Positions 19,617-28,609 of a stretch of DNA of 64,000 bases are shown piece after piece; positions within the stretch are counted from its first letter, which is position 1, and every line of letters begins with the position of its first letter. Made by a program: the position numbers and the translations under genes. The DNA is from Methylocapsa acidiphila B2. GTDB lineage: Bacteria; Pseudomonadota; Alphaproteobacteria; Rhizobiales; Beijerinckiaceae. The stretch spans positions 2,026,506-2,090,505 of the forward strand of contig NZ_KE386496.1 of assembly GCF_000427445.1 (NCBI RefSeq), in the 5' to 3' direction. The notes below the pieces were generated by a model. That model ran no database searches and was not told the origin of the DNA. It saw only the letters and a program-made list of their open reading frames with translations.

Positions 19617-20582
19617 TCACCAATAGCAGGCGTTTTCGTTCTTATCGACATCTTGCGGGGTCTCGGTTTGCTGCGGCCGCACCCAATAGTCGTTGAAGAA
19701 CTGCTGAAATTGCTTGTCTTCCTTCCAGCGATTGCCATAGACGCCGAACAGGATCTGGAGCACCCCTCCCAAATGGACGCCGACCTTGCCGCGCAGCTTC
19801 GCGTGGGTGGCCAGCGGAAGGGAGAAGGCGCCGGCGCCGATCAAGACCGCGTCGTAATCGAGAGCGTCCATCTGCGCCTTGAGATCGTTGACGGCGGCGA
19901 TCCAATCAGGATGCTTGGGCGGGACGAGGCCCGCGCTGAATGGCGCGCGAATGGTGAGAAGCGTGAATTCCGGCAGCACCCGCTGATCCTGCCAGAGCAG
20001 CGTCCGCCGCGCATATTGCTGTCGAATGGTGTCGACGAAGGGCGAGACGACAATGACGCGCTTGCCTTCGAGGTTCGCGGTCCAAGGATCGTCCGAAAAA
20101 TAGGCCTCAAAGCTTTCGCGATGCGCGAGCGTCGCGTTGCGCGCCAGCGTGTTGAAGATTTTGTTTTCTCCCGCAAGCCCCCAGGAAACCAAGACGTCGA
20201 TGTTTTCGACCGCGGCCTGATAAACCGCGCCGAAGCGATCATAGGACTCGTCGTCTTGAGGAAAGACGCCCGAATTGATGTAGAGGGTTTCGAAGGCGTA
20301 GCGCGGATAGGGCGCGGGCTCCTGATGATGCGCGCGCGCCTCGCTTCGCTGCAGAAAATGGTTCAGCGCCAAAAGTTCGGTGAATCCGAGCTTTCCCGCC
20401 GCCAAGGGGCGCCCTTCGCGCAGAGCCGCGGCGAGGATAGGTCCTGCCTCGACGATGGGCCGCTTGGGCTCGCCGAGACTCTGGAGGCGCCAAACCAACT
20501 TTCGTAATTTCCACACAAAATTGTGCAACAGTGGAAATTTCCGGATTGTATCCCTCAAGAATATATACAACCGATAAAGCAT
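19617..20582 (-). CDS. GT-D-fold glycosyltransferase-like protein
   Basis: A 321-residue protein resembling GT-D (formerly DUF1792-type) glycosyltransferases. It has the RPLAAGKLGFTELLAL segment in the place of the family's arginine/acid-containing first motif, the strand YDAVLIGAGAFSLPLATHAKLRG, and the C-terminal VGVHLGGVLQILFGVYGNRW that matches the family's GG...FG...W ending. The typical G-D-G-E motif is not intact, so catalytic activity is uncertain. GGAAGGA lies 8 bases before the ATG at 20582, which decides the start over one 27 bases upstream. It may act in surface polysaccharide synthesis. Confidence 0.65.
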   Translation of the reverse strand: MLYRLYIFLRDTIRKFPLLHNFVWKLRKLVWRLQSLGEPKRPIVEAGPILAAALREGRPLAAGKLGFTELLALNHFLQRSEARAHHQEPAPYPRYAFETLYINSGVFPQDDESYDRFGAVYQAAVENIDVLVSWGLAGENKIFNTLARNATLAHRESFEAYFSDDPWTANLEGKRVIVVSPFVDTIRQQYARRTLLWQDQRVLPEFTLLTIRAPFSAGLVPPKHPDWIAAVNDLKAQMDALDYDAVLIGAGAFSLPLATHAKLRGKVGVHLGGVLQILFGVYGNRWKEDKQFQQFFNDYWVRPQQTETPQDVDKNENACYW

Positions 20583-20795
20583 CGGAGCATCCTTCCCGCG
20601 CAAGTTCATTTAAGTCGCCTGCGATGATCTGAACTATCGCTGGCTTTACAGTTCGAGTTAAGATCGGGTTAACCCGCCACACGTCTAATGACAAGCGTTT
20701 CACGCCTGAGCACGCCAGATCTCAGCCTGGAGGCCTTCCGCGGAGACTAGGCCCGGAGCATTTTCGAGCGAGGCGATGCGTTTTCGAATGCGCTC

Positions 20796-22601
20796 TCAGG
20801 CGTCGGCGGCCCAAGCTTCGCCGGAGAGATTGCGCCTCGCCTTGTCGAGCTCTTCTGTGTAGCGGCGCAGGACATGCGCTTCGGTCAGCAGGCCGAGCAC
20901 GCGCCGATCGTCATCATTGTCGACGACAGCCAGGGCCTCGGCCTCGCTGTTCTCGAAAGCCTGAGCCGCGGCCATGATGTTCATGTCGGGCGTGAGCGTG
21001 CGATCCGGAAAGCGCGCGACCTGAGCAACCGCCGCGCGGCCCGCATCGGCCTCCCGATCCGCAAGATGCGCGTCCGGCAAGAAAATAAGACCGGCATAGC
21101 GCCCGGAGGGATCGACCGCAGCGACCCATTGGGCGGAGCCCAGCGGAAAACGCGCGACGAATTCCGCGATGGGAAGATCGGCGGGCGCCGAGGCGAGATC
21201 CGTGCGCATCAGGCCGGCGACCGTCAAATCGCGAATCCAGCCGACGTCCTGGGCGCTGCGAATCGATTCGCCCCGGAGATGCAGACGCCAGGTCGCGAAG
21301 GAGTAGCCGAAAGCGCGGCGAACGATGACTGAGACGATCGTCGAGACGCCGAGCAGCATGAGGCTCAGGGGGACGTCGCCGGTGGTCTCGAGCGCCAGAA
21401 AGCTCATGGTCATGGGCCCGCCGACGATGGCGACCGCGAAGGCGGCCATTCCGACGACCGCGCAGACCCAGGCGTCAGGTACGAGCGCGGGGCCGATCAA
21501 GCCGAGCCCGTGCGCGTAGAGCCTGCCGGTCAAGCCGCCGAGGAAAAGCGACGCGAAGAAAAGGCCGCCGCGGAAGCCCGAGCCGATCGAGATGGCGGAG
21601 GCGACGGATTTTAGGACGAGCGCCGCCATTATGACGCCCGCCGCCGGCGGCCCCGCGCCGAAGAGCAGGTCGAACAAAGCGCTATGGCCGGAGCCCAGCG
21701 CTTGCGGGGCGCCGAAAGCGAGGCCTCCAACGATCAATCCGCCGATCGCCGGCCGAACGGCGCTGGGCAGGCCGGACCAGGAAAACAAGGACTCGACCAG
21801 TTTCACCGATCGCATGATGGCGATGCCGAAAGCGGCGCAAATGATCCCGAGAATAAGCAGAGGGAGGAGATCCGCCTCGGTCAAAGTCGAGGCCGCCGCG
21901 ACCTTCCCCATGAAGGCGCCAGTCAGCCCGAGCCAACGGGAGACAAGGATTCCGCCGATTGCGGCGACCCCGACCGGAGCAAGAGCGAAGGGCGTGTAAG
22001 TGCCGAGGATGAGCTCGAAAGCGTAGAAGGCCCCCGTCAGCGGCGCGCCGAATGCGGCCGCGATTGCGCCGGCCGACCCGCAGGCGACGAGCATGCGCAT
22101 GTCGGCGCGGCGCAGGCGGAAGACGCAGCCGAGCCAGGAGGCGAAACCGGAGCTCATCTGCGTATAGGCCGCCTCCAGCCCGACCGACGCTCCAAAGCCG
22201 TTCGAGATCACCGTCTGAACCGAAATGACGAGGCTGTCGCGGATCGACATCCGGCCGCCATGGAGCGCATTGGCTTCGATCGGATCGACCGGGCGGCGTG
22301 GCCTGCGCCCGAGGATGAGGAGCCCGCTGAGGCCGAGAACAAGGCCGCCGACGGCCGGCGCCAGGGCCTGCGCCGGTCCTTCCAGAGCCGCGAGATTGCT
22401 GAGCTGGTGATGTCCGAATGCAAGGTAATGCACAGCCGCAGACGCGCTGGAAATGACGGCGACGAAGCCCCCCGCCGCCATGCCTGCGAGAAGCGCGAGC
22501 CCAATGAGGCCGAATTCGCCGCGCCGGACGAGGGCGCGGAGCCACGCCGCATCTTGAAGCGCGAGGCTGATCTTGGAGCTGGCGCGTTCGACGATGGTCA
22601 T
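20796..22601 (-). CDS. ClC-type chloride channel/antiporter with CBS domains
   Basis: A 601-residue integral membrane protein of the ClC family, which moves chloride (often in exchange for protons). About ten hydrophobic helices lie between residues 25 and 420. NGFGASVGLEAAYTQ carries the gating glutamate, and SIGSGFRGGLFFASLFLGG corresponds to the second selectivity region. The C-terminus has a CBS pair (LTVAGLMRTDLASAPADLP, then FPDRTLTPDMNIMAAAQAFE). It stands alone, upstream of and divergent from rplY. ClC proteins with CBS domains are usually regulated by nucleotides, but I see no direct evidence here. Confidence 0.92.
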   Translation of the reverse strand: MTIVERASSKISLALQDAAWLRALVRRGEFGLIGLALLAGMAAGGFVAVISSASAAVHYLAFGHHQLSNLAALEGPAQALAPAVGGLVLGLSGLLILGRRPRRPVDPIEANALHGGRMSIRDSLVISVQTVISNGFGASVGLEAAYTQMSSGFASWLGCVFRLRRADMRMLVACGSAGAIAAAFGAPLTGAFYAFELILGTYTPFALAPVGVAAIGGILVSRWLGLTGAFMGKVAAASTLTEADLLPLLILGIICAAFGIAIMRSVKLVESLFSWSGLPSAVRPAIGGLIVGGLAFGAPQALGSGHSALFDLLFGAGPPAAGVIMAALVLKSVASAISIGSGFRGGLFFASLFLGGLTGRLYAHGLGLIGPALVPDAWVCAVVGMAAFAVAIVGGPMTMSFLALETTGDVPLSLMLLGVSTIVSVIVRRAFGYSFATWRLHLRGESIRSAQDVGWIRDLTVAGLMRTDLASAPADLPIAEFVARFPLGSAQWVAAVDPSGRYAGLIFLPDAHLADREADAGRAAVAQVARFPDRTLTPDMNIMAAAQAFENSEAEALAVVDNDDDRRVLGLLTEAHVLRRYTEELDKARRNLSGEAWAADA

Positions 22602-22804
22602 TCCAGCTGAAGATCCCGCCTCGAGATTGCCGCGACGCGTCAGCCGGCCGCGGCGACGCCAAAAGTCCGAGCCGACGCCGCGCGCCGATCAGCCCGTTGC
22701 GCCCTGGCGCCGGCGTCGTTATAAGCACGGGCGCGTCCCTTCCGACACCCCTGGAGGCGCGGGCGCGCGAAGTTTTTCATGAAAACCTATGAAGAGGCGC
22801 CACG

Positions 22805-23488
22805 ATGGCCGAGATGAAAACTCTCACGGCCGCGGCGCGCAGCGGGACAGGCAAGGGGGCCGCCCGCAGCGTACGCCGTGAAGGCCGGATTCCCGGCGTG
22901 ATCTATGGCGGGGGCGACGCTCCCGAGCCGATCGCGCTGGATTATCGCGAATTGAACAAGCTGATTTACGCCGGGCACTTCCTGACGACGATCTTTGAGC
23001 TGGAGGTCGACGGCGCGAAGCAGCGGGTCATCCCGCGCGACTACCAGCTCGACCCGGTCAAGGACCAGCCGCTCCATGTCGATTTCCTGAGGCTTAAGGC
23101 GGGCGCGACCTTGCGCGTCGACGTTCCGGTGCATTTCATCAACCAGGAGACCTGCCCCGGGATTAAGAAGGGCGGCCTCTTGAACATCGTGCGCCATTCA
23201 GTCGAGATGCGCGTGCCGGCCGACGCAATTCCGGACGCGATCGTCGCCGACCTCGGCAAGCTCGAAATCAACGAGTCATTGCATATTTCGGCGGTTCCGC
23301 TGCCGGATGGCTGCAAGCCGACGCAACGCGACCGTGATTTTACCATCGCGTCGATCGCGCCGCCCATCGCCGCGCCCGAAGAGCCGGGAGCAGCCGCCGC
23401 TGCGGCCGCCGCAGGCAAAGGCGGCAAGGGTGCTCCGGCGGCAAAGGCCGCGCCGGCCGCCAAGGCTGCGCCGAAGCCCAAAAAATAA
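22805..23488 (+). CDS. rplY: 50S ribosomal protein L25 (general stress protein Ctc type)
   Basis: L25 binds 5S rRNA in the large subunit. The 227-residue Ctc type has the N-terminal L25 domain ([13 protein letters not shown], then [15 protein letters not shown]) and the C-terminal TL5 domain ([32 protein letters not shown]). An Ala/Gly/Pro/Lys low-complexity tail of about 35 residues follows, ending in KPKK. A strong GC hairpin follows the stop, and pth comes next, as in many bacteria. Confidence 0.95.
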   Translation: MAEMKTLTAAARSGTGKGAARSVRREGRIPGVIYGGGDAPEPIALDYRELNKLIYAGHFLTTIFELEVDGAKQRVIPRDYQLDPVKDQPLHVDFLRLKAGATLRVDVPVHFINQETCPGIKKGGLLNIVRHSVEMRVPADAIPDAIVADLGKLEINESLHISAVPLPDGCKPTQRDRDFTIASIAPPIAAPEEPGAAAAAAAAGKGGKGAPAAKAAPAAKAAPKPKK

Positions 23489-23495
23489 TCCGGCG

Positions 23496-23525
23496 AGGGC
23501 CCGCTTCTTGCGTGAAGCGGGCCCT
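23496..23525 (+). terminator. Hairpin after rplY
   Basis: A perfect 12-base stem AGGGCCCGCTTC/GAAGCGGGCCCT with a 6-base loop begins 8 bases after the rplY stop. No clear U-run follows, so it may be a partial terminator or attenuator between rplY and pth. Confidence 0.6.
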
Positions 23526-23564
23526 TGTCCAGCGCGTCTTCGCGCCTGCCGTTGAGCGGACGTC

Positions 23565-24161
23565 ATGCTTCTTTTCGTCGGCCTCGGCAATCTCGGCAAA
23601 GCCTACGCCGGAAACCGCCATAATATCGGCTTCATGGCGGTCGACGCCATCGCCCGCGCGTCAGACGCGCCCGTTTTTCGCTCCCGTTTCCAAAGCCTCG
23701 TCAGCGAGATAGCGCTCGCCGGAGAGCGCGTGCTCTTGCTCAAGCCCGAAACTTATATGAACCAGTCGGGCCGCGCTGTCGGCGACGCCGTGCGTTATTT
23801 CAAAATCGATCCCGGCGACGTCGTCGTTTTTCATGACGACCTCGACCTCGCGCCCGGAAAGGTCAGGGTCAAGAAGGGCGGCGGCAACGCCGGCCATAAC
23901 GGCCTGAAGTCGGTGACGGCGCATATCGGCAACGAATACCGCCGCGTCCGCATCGGCATCGGCCATCCTGGCGACAAGGCTCTCGTCCATAATTACGTCC
24001 TCGGCGACTTCGCGAAGAGCGAGGAGGCATGGGTCGAGGCTCTCTGCATCTCCATCGCAGCCAATGCCACGCTTCTCGCCAAAGGCGAGGACGAAAACTT
24101 CCAGAACAGACTCCATCACGCCATGGAATCGGCCGGGCTCGGCGGAAATCGACTTTTCTGA
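23565..24161 (+). CDS. pth: Peptidyl-tRNA hydrolase
   Basis: Pth releases peptides from prematurely dropped peptidyl-tRNA. The 198-residue protein has the conserved [20 protein letters not shown] with the catalytic His, [36 protein letters not shown] and GHNGLKS motifs. The first motif normally reads GLGNPG; here the Pro is Leu, a mild oddity outside the catalytic residues. The gene follows rplY by 76 bases and is probably part of the same transcript. Confidence 0.95.
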   Translation: MLLFVGLGNLGKAYAGNRHNIGFMAVDAIARASDAPVFRSRFQSLVSEIALAGERVLLLKPETYMNQSGRAVGDAVRYFKIDPGDVVVFHDDLDLAPGKVRVKKGGGNAGHNGLKSVTAHIGNEYRRVRIGIGHPGDKALVHNYVLGDFAKSEEAWVEALCISIAANATLLAKGEDENFQNRLHHAMESAGLGGNRLF

Positions 24162-24168
24162 ACGCGGC

Positions 24169-24196
24169 GACGGAAAGACATAAGTCGGTTTCCGTC
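24169..24196. terminator. Possible hairpin after pth
   Basis: GACGGAAA and TTTCCGTC form an 8-base perfect stem around a 12-base loop, 8 bases after the pth stop. No T-run follows, so this is a weak candidate. Confidence 0.35.
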
Positions 24197-24394
24197 AGCA
24201 TCGGCGTGGCCATCATCGCGCATGCGGACGCGGCCTGCGGCCGGCGCCTCTTGGCTTGACTCTCGCCGGTTCCGCGGTCGCGCCTCCGAGGCGAGCTTGT
24301 GGCAGGCGCCTAATTTTATCGATATCTTGCATAAGACTTTTACGCAGCCGAGTTAGAAAGTCGGCCGAAACCGCGTTTCAAGGGGGAGGACACG

Positions 24395-25669
24395 ATGACG
24401 CAAGCCATTTATTTTGCGGCTGCGGCCGCATTCGTCGCAGGCTTTCCGGCTCACGCCGAGCCGGCGGCGAATCTGATGCACGGCGCTCAGTCGATCCCGG
24501 CCCGCAACGCCGGCTCCATCGTCATTCCGAATTCGAGCCTTGTCCAAGCTGACGACAAGGGGCTCCGGATGCATACGAATGTACGGTTTTTTGTTTCGTC
24601 GAGCGCCCACGCGCAGAGCCCCGCCGCCTATGGCCCGCCTTACTCAGGCTTGAATTTTGAAACGCCGGCCTCGCTCGCCTGTATCTATGGTCTCGTCACC
24701 GCGACCGCTGGCTGCAATCCTAATACAGTATCAGCCGTTCCAAACGGCGGAAGCCGCGCGATCGCAATCGTCGACGCTTACCACTACCCCAACGCTTTAT
24801 CGGACTTGGCTTATTTCAGCTCGCGCTTCGGCCTTCCGGCGCCGACAGCCGCCAATTTTCAGGTCGTTTTCGCTGCGGGACAGCAACCCGCCATCGACTC
24901 CGGCTGGGAGCTCGAGATGGCGCTCGACATCGAGATGGCTCACGCCACTGCGCCAAAAGCCAAGATCTACCTCGTCGAGGCCGCCTCGGCGTCGCTCAGC
25001 GATCTTCTCGCGGCGGTGGATAAGGCGGCCCAGCTTGTCGCGGCCGCCGGCGGCGGCGAAGTCTCCATGAGCTGGGGCGGCTCCGAATTTAATGGCCAGA
25101 CCGCCTACGATTCCCATTTCTCGCGGTCCGGCGTGACCTTTTTCGCCTCGACCGGCGATTCTCCAGGCGTGCAATGGCCCTCGTCCTCGGCGAATGTCGT
25201 CGCCGTGGGCGGCACGAGCCTTTCCCGCCAACTGGGGACGATGACCTTCCTGCACCACGCCTCGTGGGCCGACGCCGGCGGCGGGCTCAGCGCCTATGTA
25301 GCGCGCCCCGCCTACCAGGCTTCGGTCTCGGGAACGGTCGGATCGGCTCGCGGCGTGCCCGACATTGCGGCGGTCGCGGACCCGAGCACCGGCGTTTGGG
25401 TCTATGACAGCGGCAATGGCGGCTGGCTGGTCGTCGGCGGGACCAGCGTCGCCGCGCCGCTGGTCGCGGGCATTGTGAACGCGTCGGGTCATTTCTACGC
25501 CTCGAGCGCGCTGGAGCTGCAGGCGATCTATCAGAACAGCGCTGCTAACGCCGCGAATTTCACAGCCGCGACGACCGGATATTGCGGACCGCAAGCGGCC
25601 TATACCGCGACTACAAGCTGGAACCTTTGCCTCGGCGTCGGCTCGCCCAAGGGGTTCGCCTATCAGTAG
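24395..25669 (+). CDS. Secreted sedolisin (S53) family serine protease
   Basis: S53 peptidases are acid-active serine-carboxyl proteases. The protein (424 residues) has a Sec signal peptide (cleaved near AHA, residue 21), then the mature-type start TPASLACIYGL. The catalytic E174 and D178 lie in WELEMALDIEMAHA, the oxyanion Asp D255 in ASTGDSPG, and the nucleophile S351 in VVGGTSVAAP. The distance from signal to mature start is only about 70 residues, far shorter than the usual Pro-kumamolisin prodomain. GGGGGAGGAC precedes the ATG, an unusually strong ribosome site. No immunity or regulator gene is adjacent. Confidence 0.88.
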   Translation: MTQAIYFAAAAAFVAGFPAHAEPAANLMHGAQSIPARNAGSIVIPNSSLVQADDKGLRMHTNVRFFVSSSAHAQSPAAYGPPYSGLNFETPASLACIYGLVTATAGCNPNTVSAVPNGGSRAIAIVDAYHYPNALSDLAYFSSRFGLPAPTAANFQVVFAAGQQPAIDSGWELEMALDIEMAHATAPKAKIYLVEAASASLSDLLAAVDKAAQLVAAAGGGEVSMSWGGSEFNGQTAYDSHFSRSGVTFFASTGDSPGVQWPSSSANVVAVGGTSLSRQLGTMTFLHHASWADAGGGLSAYVARPAYQASVSGTVGSARGVPDIAAVADPSTGVWVYDSGNGGWLVVGGTSVAAPLVAGIVNASGHFYASSALELQAIYQNSAANAANFTAATTGYCGPQAAYTATTSWNLCLGVGSPKGFAYQ

Positions 25670-25924
25670 GAGCCATGGCCGCACGCGGCGACAACTCCTG
25701 ACCTAATGAGTTGGCGAGTTATTCCCAAATATCAAAAAATCGACCATCTTGTTCGGAACGTACTTTGGCTTCCATCGTCGCGGCTTTAGTGCGAAGCAGC
25801 CAGCTGACGTCACTTTCGTAAACATCGGAATCCTCATGGCCGCCAGCATCGATTGTAGGTCCTGGAGTCTCCAAATCTCTGCGGCGCGCGGCCAAGACCA
25901 GGCCGGCGGCGGTGGGTGCCTGAC
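25670..25924. other. Intergenic region before hemD-like gene
   Basis: 255 bases with no supported gene. The minus-strand frames are shadows with unconvincing translations. Confidence 0.35.
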
Positions 25925-26749
25925 ATGACGGGCGCACTCGTCGGCTCGACCATTCTTGTGCCGGAAAGCCGGGAGCTCGACCTTTTTTGCTCCATGCTGG
26001 AGGCCGAAGGCGCGACGGCCTCACGTTGCCCCCTCCTCAACATCCTCGACCTCGAAAATCCCGCCGAAGCCGAAGCCTGGATCGAACGGCTCGTCGCTGG
26101 AACATTCGACGAGGTGATTTTTTTGACGGGCGAAGGGCTGCGCCGTCTCCTGGCGATCGCGGAACGCGCCGGTCGCAGGGAGGCCTTCGTCGCCGCGCTA
26201 GGCCGGGCGCGCAAGATCACGCGGGGCCCCAAGCCCGCCCGCGCGCTCCGTGAGCTCGGGCTCGAACCGGACTGCGCCGCAGCCGAGCCGACGTCGCAGG
26301 GCGTGCTCGTCGCGCTTTCGTCTGAAGACATCGCCGGACGGTCGTTCGGCGTCCAGCTTTACCCCGGTGAGGGCGGCCTTCCCTTGCTGGCCAGCTTACG
26401 CGCGCGCGGCGCCGCCGCGCATCCTGTGACGCCCTATCGCTACGCAACACAAACCGATTCCGCACAGGTCGCAGACGCAATTCGCGCGCTCGCCTCCGGC
26501 GCCATTGACTTTGTCGCCTTCACCAGCTCGCCTCAAGTCGAGCGATTGATCGAGGTCGCGCGCGAATCCGGCCTCGAAACAGAATTGCGTGAAGCGTTGA
26601 CTCGCGTAAGAATTGCCGCGGTCGGACCCGTCGTCGAGGAGACTTTGCGCGCCTATGGGGCGACCAATATTCTGCGCCCGGAGGCCAGCTTTCATCTCAG
26701 GCCGCTCGTCCGCGCCATCGCCGAGAGCTGGGCGGGCCGACGCACTTGA
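25925..26749 (+). CDS. hemD: Uroporphyrinogen-III synthase (HemD-like)
   Basis: HemD closes and inverts ring D of hydroxymethylbilane to give uroporphyrinogen III for haem, sirohaem and cobalamin. The 274-residue protein has the two-domain pattern of the family: STILVPESRELDLFCSMLEAEGA at the N-terminus, VIFLTGEGLRRLL, then the second domain IDFVAFTSSPQVERLIE and RIAAVGPVVEETLRAYG. Sequence in this family is weakly conserved, so the symbol is moderately certain. A GTG at 25916 is an alternative start. No other haem genes are adjacent; the copy may serve sirohaem synthesis or be the general one. Confidence 0.75.
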   Translation: MTGALVGSTILVPESRELDLFCSMLEAEGATASRCPLLNILDLENPAEAEAWIERLVAGTFDEVIFLTGEGLRRLLAIAERAGRREAFVAALGRARKITRGPKPARALRELGLEPDCAAAEPTSQGVLVALSSEDIAGRSFGVQLYPGEGGLPLLASLRARGAAAHPVTPYRYATQTDSAQVADAIRALASGAIDFVAFTSSPQVERLIEVARESGLETELREALTRVRIAAVGPVVEETLRAYGATNILRPEASFHLRPLVRAIAESWAGRRT

Positions 26750-27076
26750 GCATATTTCCCATTGGCGACAGCCCCGCGCTTCGGCCGCCGGCGCGCGCCA
26801 GCCGTCTCCTCGCTCACAACGGCCGCGACGCGACCGGATTCAATGAGCGACAATCTCGGCAGTCGACGCGCCTTCAGGTCGCCCCGCCCATCCCTGAGCA
26901 AACAAGACAATGTCTCCCGAGCGCTTGCCTCCACTTCACAGCCGCGCCGTGACATGCGTTCCAGCGCGGCGTCGAGATTCTCGGACGTGGAGAACTCATC
27001 CGCATCGGCAATAAGCCAAAAGGCGACTTCGCACCCTACTCTCGCTGCACCCAAACAGGCCTATTGGAGTTGATAA
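26750..27076. other. Intergenic region with a probable gene remnant
   Basis: 327 bases. The minus strand between about 27054 and 26850 can be read as VGCEVAFWLIADADEF followed by helix-like sequence, which resembles the DxDEF segment of family-2/92 glycosyltransferases. It lacks a start region and the rest of the domain, so it looks like a decayed piece. Confidence 0.35.
26850..27054 (-). pseudogene. Possible glycosyltransferase fragment
   Basis: The translation contains AFWLIADADEFSTSENLDAAL, which matches the acidic nucleotide-sugar-binding strand of some glycosyltransferases (DADEF). The fragment is about 65 residues and has no upstream domain, and the reading continues into shadow of hemD. 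It lies next to an FkbM methyltransferase, a type of gene often paired with such enzymes. A chance similarity cannot be excluded. Confidence 0.3.
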
Positions 27077-27943
27077 ATGCCGCAATCCTTCGCCGGCGCT
27101 ATTTCTACGGCTGTTGGACGATTTAACGAATATTGCTCCGCTTTTGGCGTTTGGTCCGGCTCGCTCAAATCCCTCGAGCACCTGATCAAATACAAATCTG
27201 GACTCTGCGCCGCGGCCGTTTCGACCCTCACTCCAAACAAGCATCGCGTCTGGCTGCGGCCTCGCTCGACCGATCTGGCGACATATCGGGAGGTGTTCAT
27301 CAACCGCGAATACGACATCCGAAAACTCAAAATATTCGACGCGATTATACGCAGATACAATTCATTATTGACGCTCGGGCGCGTTCCCTTGATCGTTGAC
27401 GCCGGCGCCAATATCGGCCTCACGTCGATTTTCTTATCGCCCTTGTTTCCAAAAGCAGATTTTCTGCTGATCGAGGCGAGTTCACATAATCTCCCCATTC
27501 TTGAACGAAACGTAGGAAACAACCCGCGGATGCGCGTCTTGCATCACGCGCTTTGGCACGAAAAATCCAAGCTATCCCTGGTTGACGAGTCGGGCTTTTC
27601 AATGATCCGGGTGCAGCAGGAGGCCGACGGCCAGCCCGGAGACTCTGTGGACACCATCACCATGGCCGAGGTTCTCGGCGCGCGGAACGATGATCTATTC
27701 ATTCTAAAAATCGACATTGAGGGCGCCGAAAACGTCGTGTTATCGAAGAACAACCATTGGTTGAGCAGCCGCCCGATCATCCTGATCGAACCTCACGACG
27801 ACATTATTCCGAATAATGGCTCGCTCGCCGGTCTATTGAATGTAGACGAATACCGCTGCGCCAATATTATCATAAGCGGCTCCAACCTATTCATCGTGCC
27901 GCAGTCCTACGTCAATGACGGCCTCCAACGCCCGGTCGCGTGA
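27077..27943 (+). CDS. FkbM-family SAM-dependent methyltransferase
   Basis: FkbM proteins O-methylate sugars, lipids or polyketides. In this 288-residue protein the SAM-binding strand is LIVDAGANIGLTSIFLSPLFPK, followed by the acidic IEAS, and the second family motif is FILKIDIEGAENVVLSKN. The N-terminal 90 residues are less conserved. Composition is somewhat AT-richer than the housekeeping genes. The neighbours, a possible glycosyltransferase fragment and a secreted beta-helix protein, suggest surface glycan work, which is inference. Confidence 0.87.
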   Translation: MPQSFAGAISTAVGRFNEYCSAFGVWSGSLKSLEHLIKYKSGLCAAAVSTLTPNKHRVWLRPRSTDLATYREVFINREYDIRKLKIFDAIIRRYNSLLTLGRVPLIVDAGANIGLTSIFLSPLFPKADFLLIEASSHNLPILERNVGNNPRMRVLHHALWHEKSKLSLVDESGFSMIRVQQEADGQPGDSVDTITMAEVLGARNDDLFILKIDIEGAENVVLSKNNHWLSSRPIILIEPHDDIIPNNGSLAGLLNVDEYRCANIIISGSNLFIVPQSYVNDGLQRPVA

Positions 27944-28609
27944 GGATCCTGCCTCGGGCGCTCCGCCGCACAAGACGCCAATTGATTTTCGACTCGCTGG
28001 GTTCAGGATCGTCGCGAAGACGTCATGATCAACATAAGGCGCGGCGCGCGCATTGCGGCCGTTGATAAACAGCCCCGCAATCGTCAAAAGCTCGCGCATA
28101 TTCTCGCCGTTCAGATCAATCCCATCAATCACAACATGCGCTGACGCAGAAAAAGCATCGCGGCGCGCCGCCCACGACCTCGTCGCCGATCGCGCGTGAG
28201 ACCCTCGGCGAGGCGCGCCTGGGGCTTCCGCAAATCGCCACATTGCTCCAAGGAATCGCCACATCGCTCCGAGCCAAATCGGCGTCGCGTCCAGGCTTGG
28301 CGCGCCTGCTCAACAACGCAAAGTCGCGGGCCGGCACATGAATTGACGCAATGTCGCGCACAAATGGCCCAGTAACGACCCAAGCTTCGGCTCGTTCGGA
28401 GCAACCTTTGGTCATATTTGAATTTCAAAAAGCCCCGCTCGTCTGAGTGCAGTACGTAAATGTATTGTCTCAAACGTTGTGTGATTTACGGGGGGAATCA
28501 ATCGTTGAGACAGGAACACCTTCATTTTGGCGCCATGTACAGGAAGCTTTTATCGCCTCTTGTATTCCAGGCCGCAACGTTCGCACCCATCCAAGGACCA
28601 GATCACTCC
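27944..28609. other. Intergenic region with short direct repeat and possible remnant
   Basis: 666 bases without a supported gene. The minus strand is open from about 28264 to 27887 and includes a plausible-looking stretch (HVVIDGIDLNGENMRELLTI), perhaps a remnant of something, but it has no start signal and overlaps the FkbM 3' end. A 17-base direct repeat occurs at 28233 and 28254. The promoter of the beta-helix gene should lie near 28450-28600. Confidence 0.35.
28233..28270. repeat. Short tandem direct repeat
   Basis: aatcgccacattgctcc at 28233-28249 and aatcgccacatcgctcc at 28254-28270, 16 of 17 identical, 21 bases apart (two helical turns). A poorer third copy may begin near 28277. Confidence 0.5.

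Noticed and set aside
19454-19738. Minus-strand frame reading KMFHGGHALGSTN
   Set aside because: Its upstream half lies in the GT-D gene in another frame; start and ribosome site are missing.
27887-28264. 125-codon minus-strand frame after the FkbM gene
   Set aside because: It overlaps the FkbM 3' end and has no start signal; at most a remnant.
28233-28270. CRISPR-like array
   Set aside because: Only two to three copies with a 4-base gap, so no spacers; not a CRISPR array.
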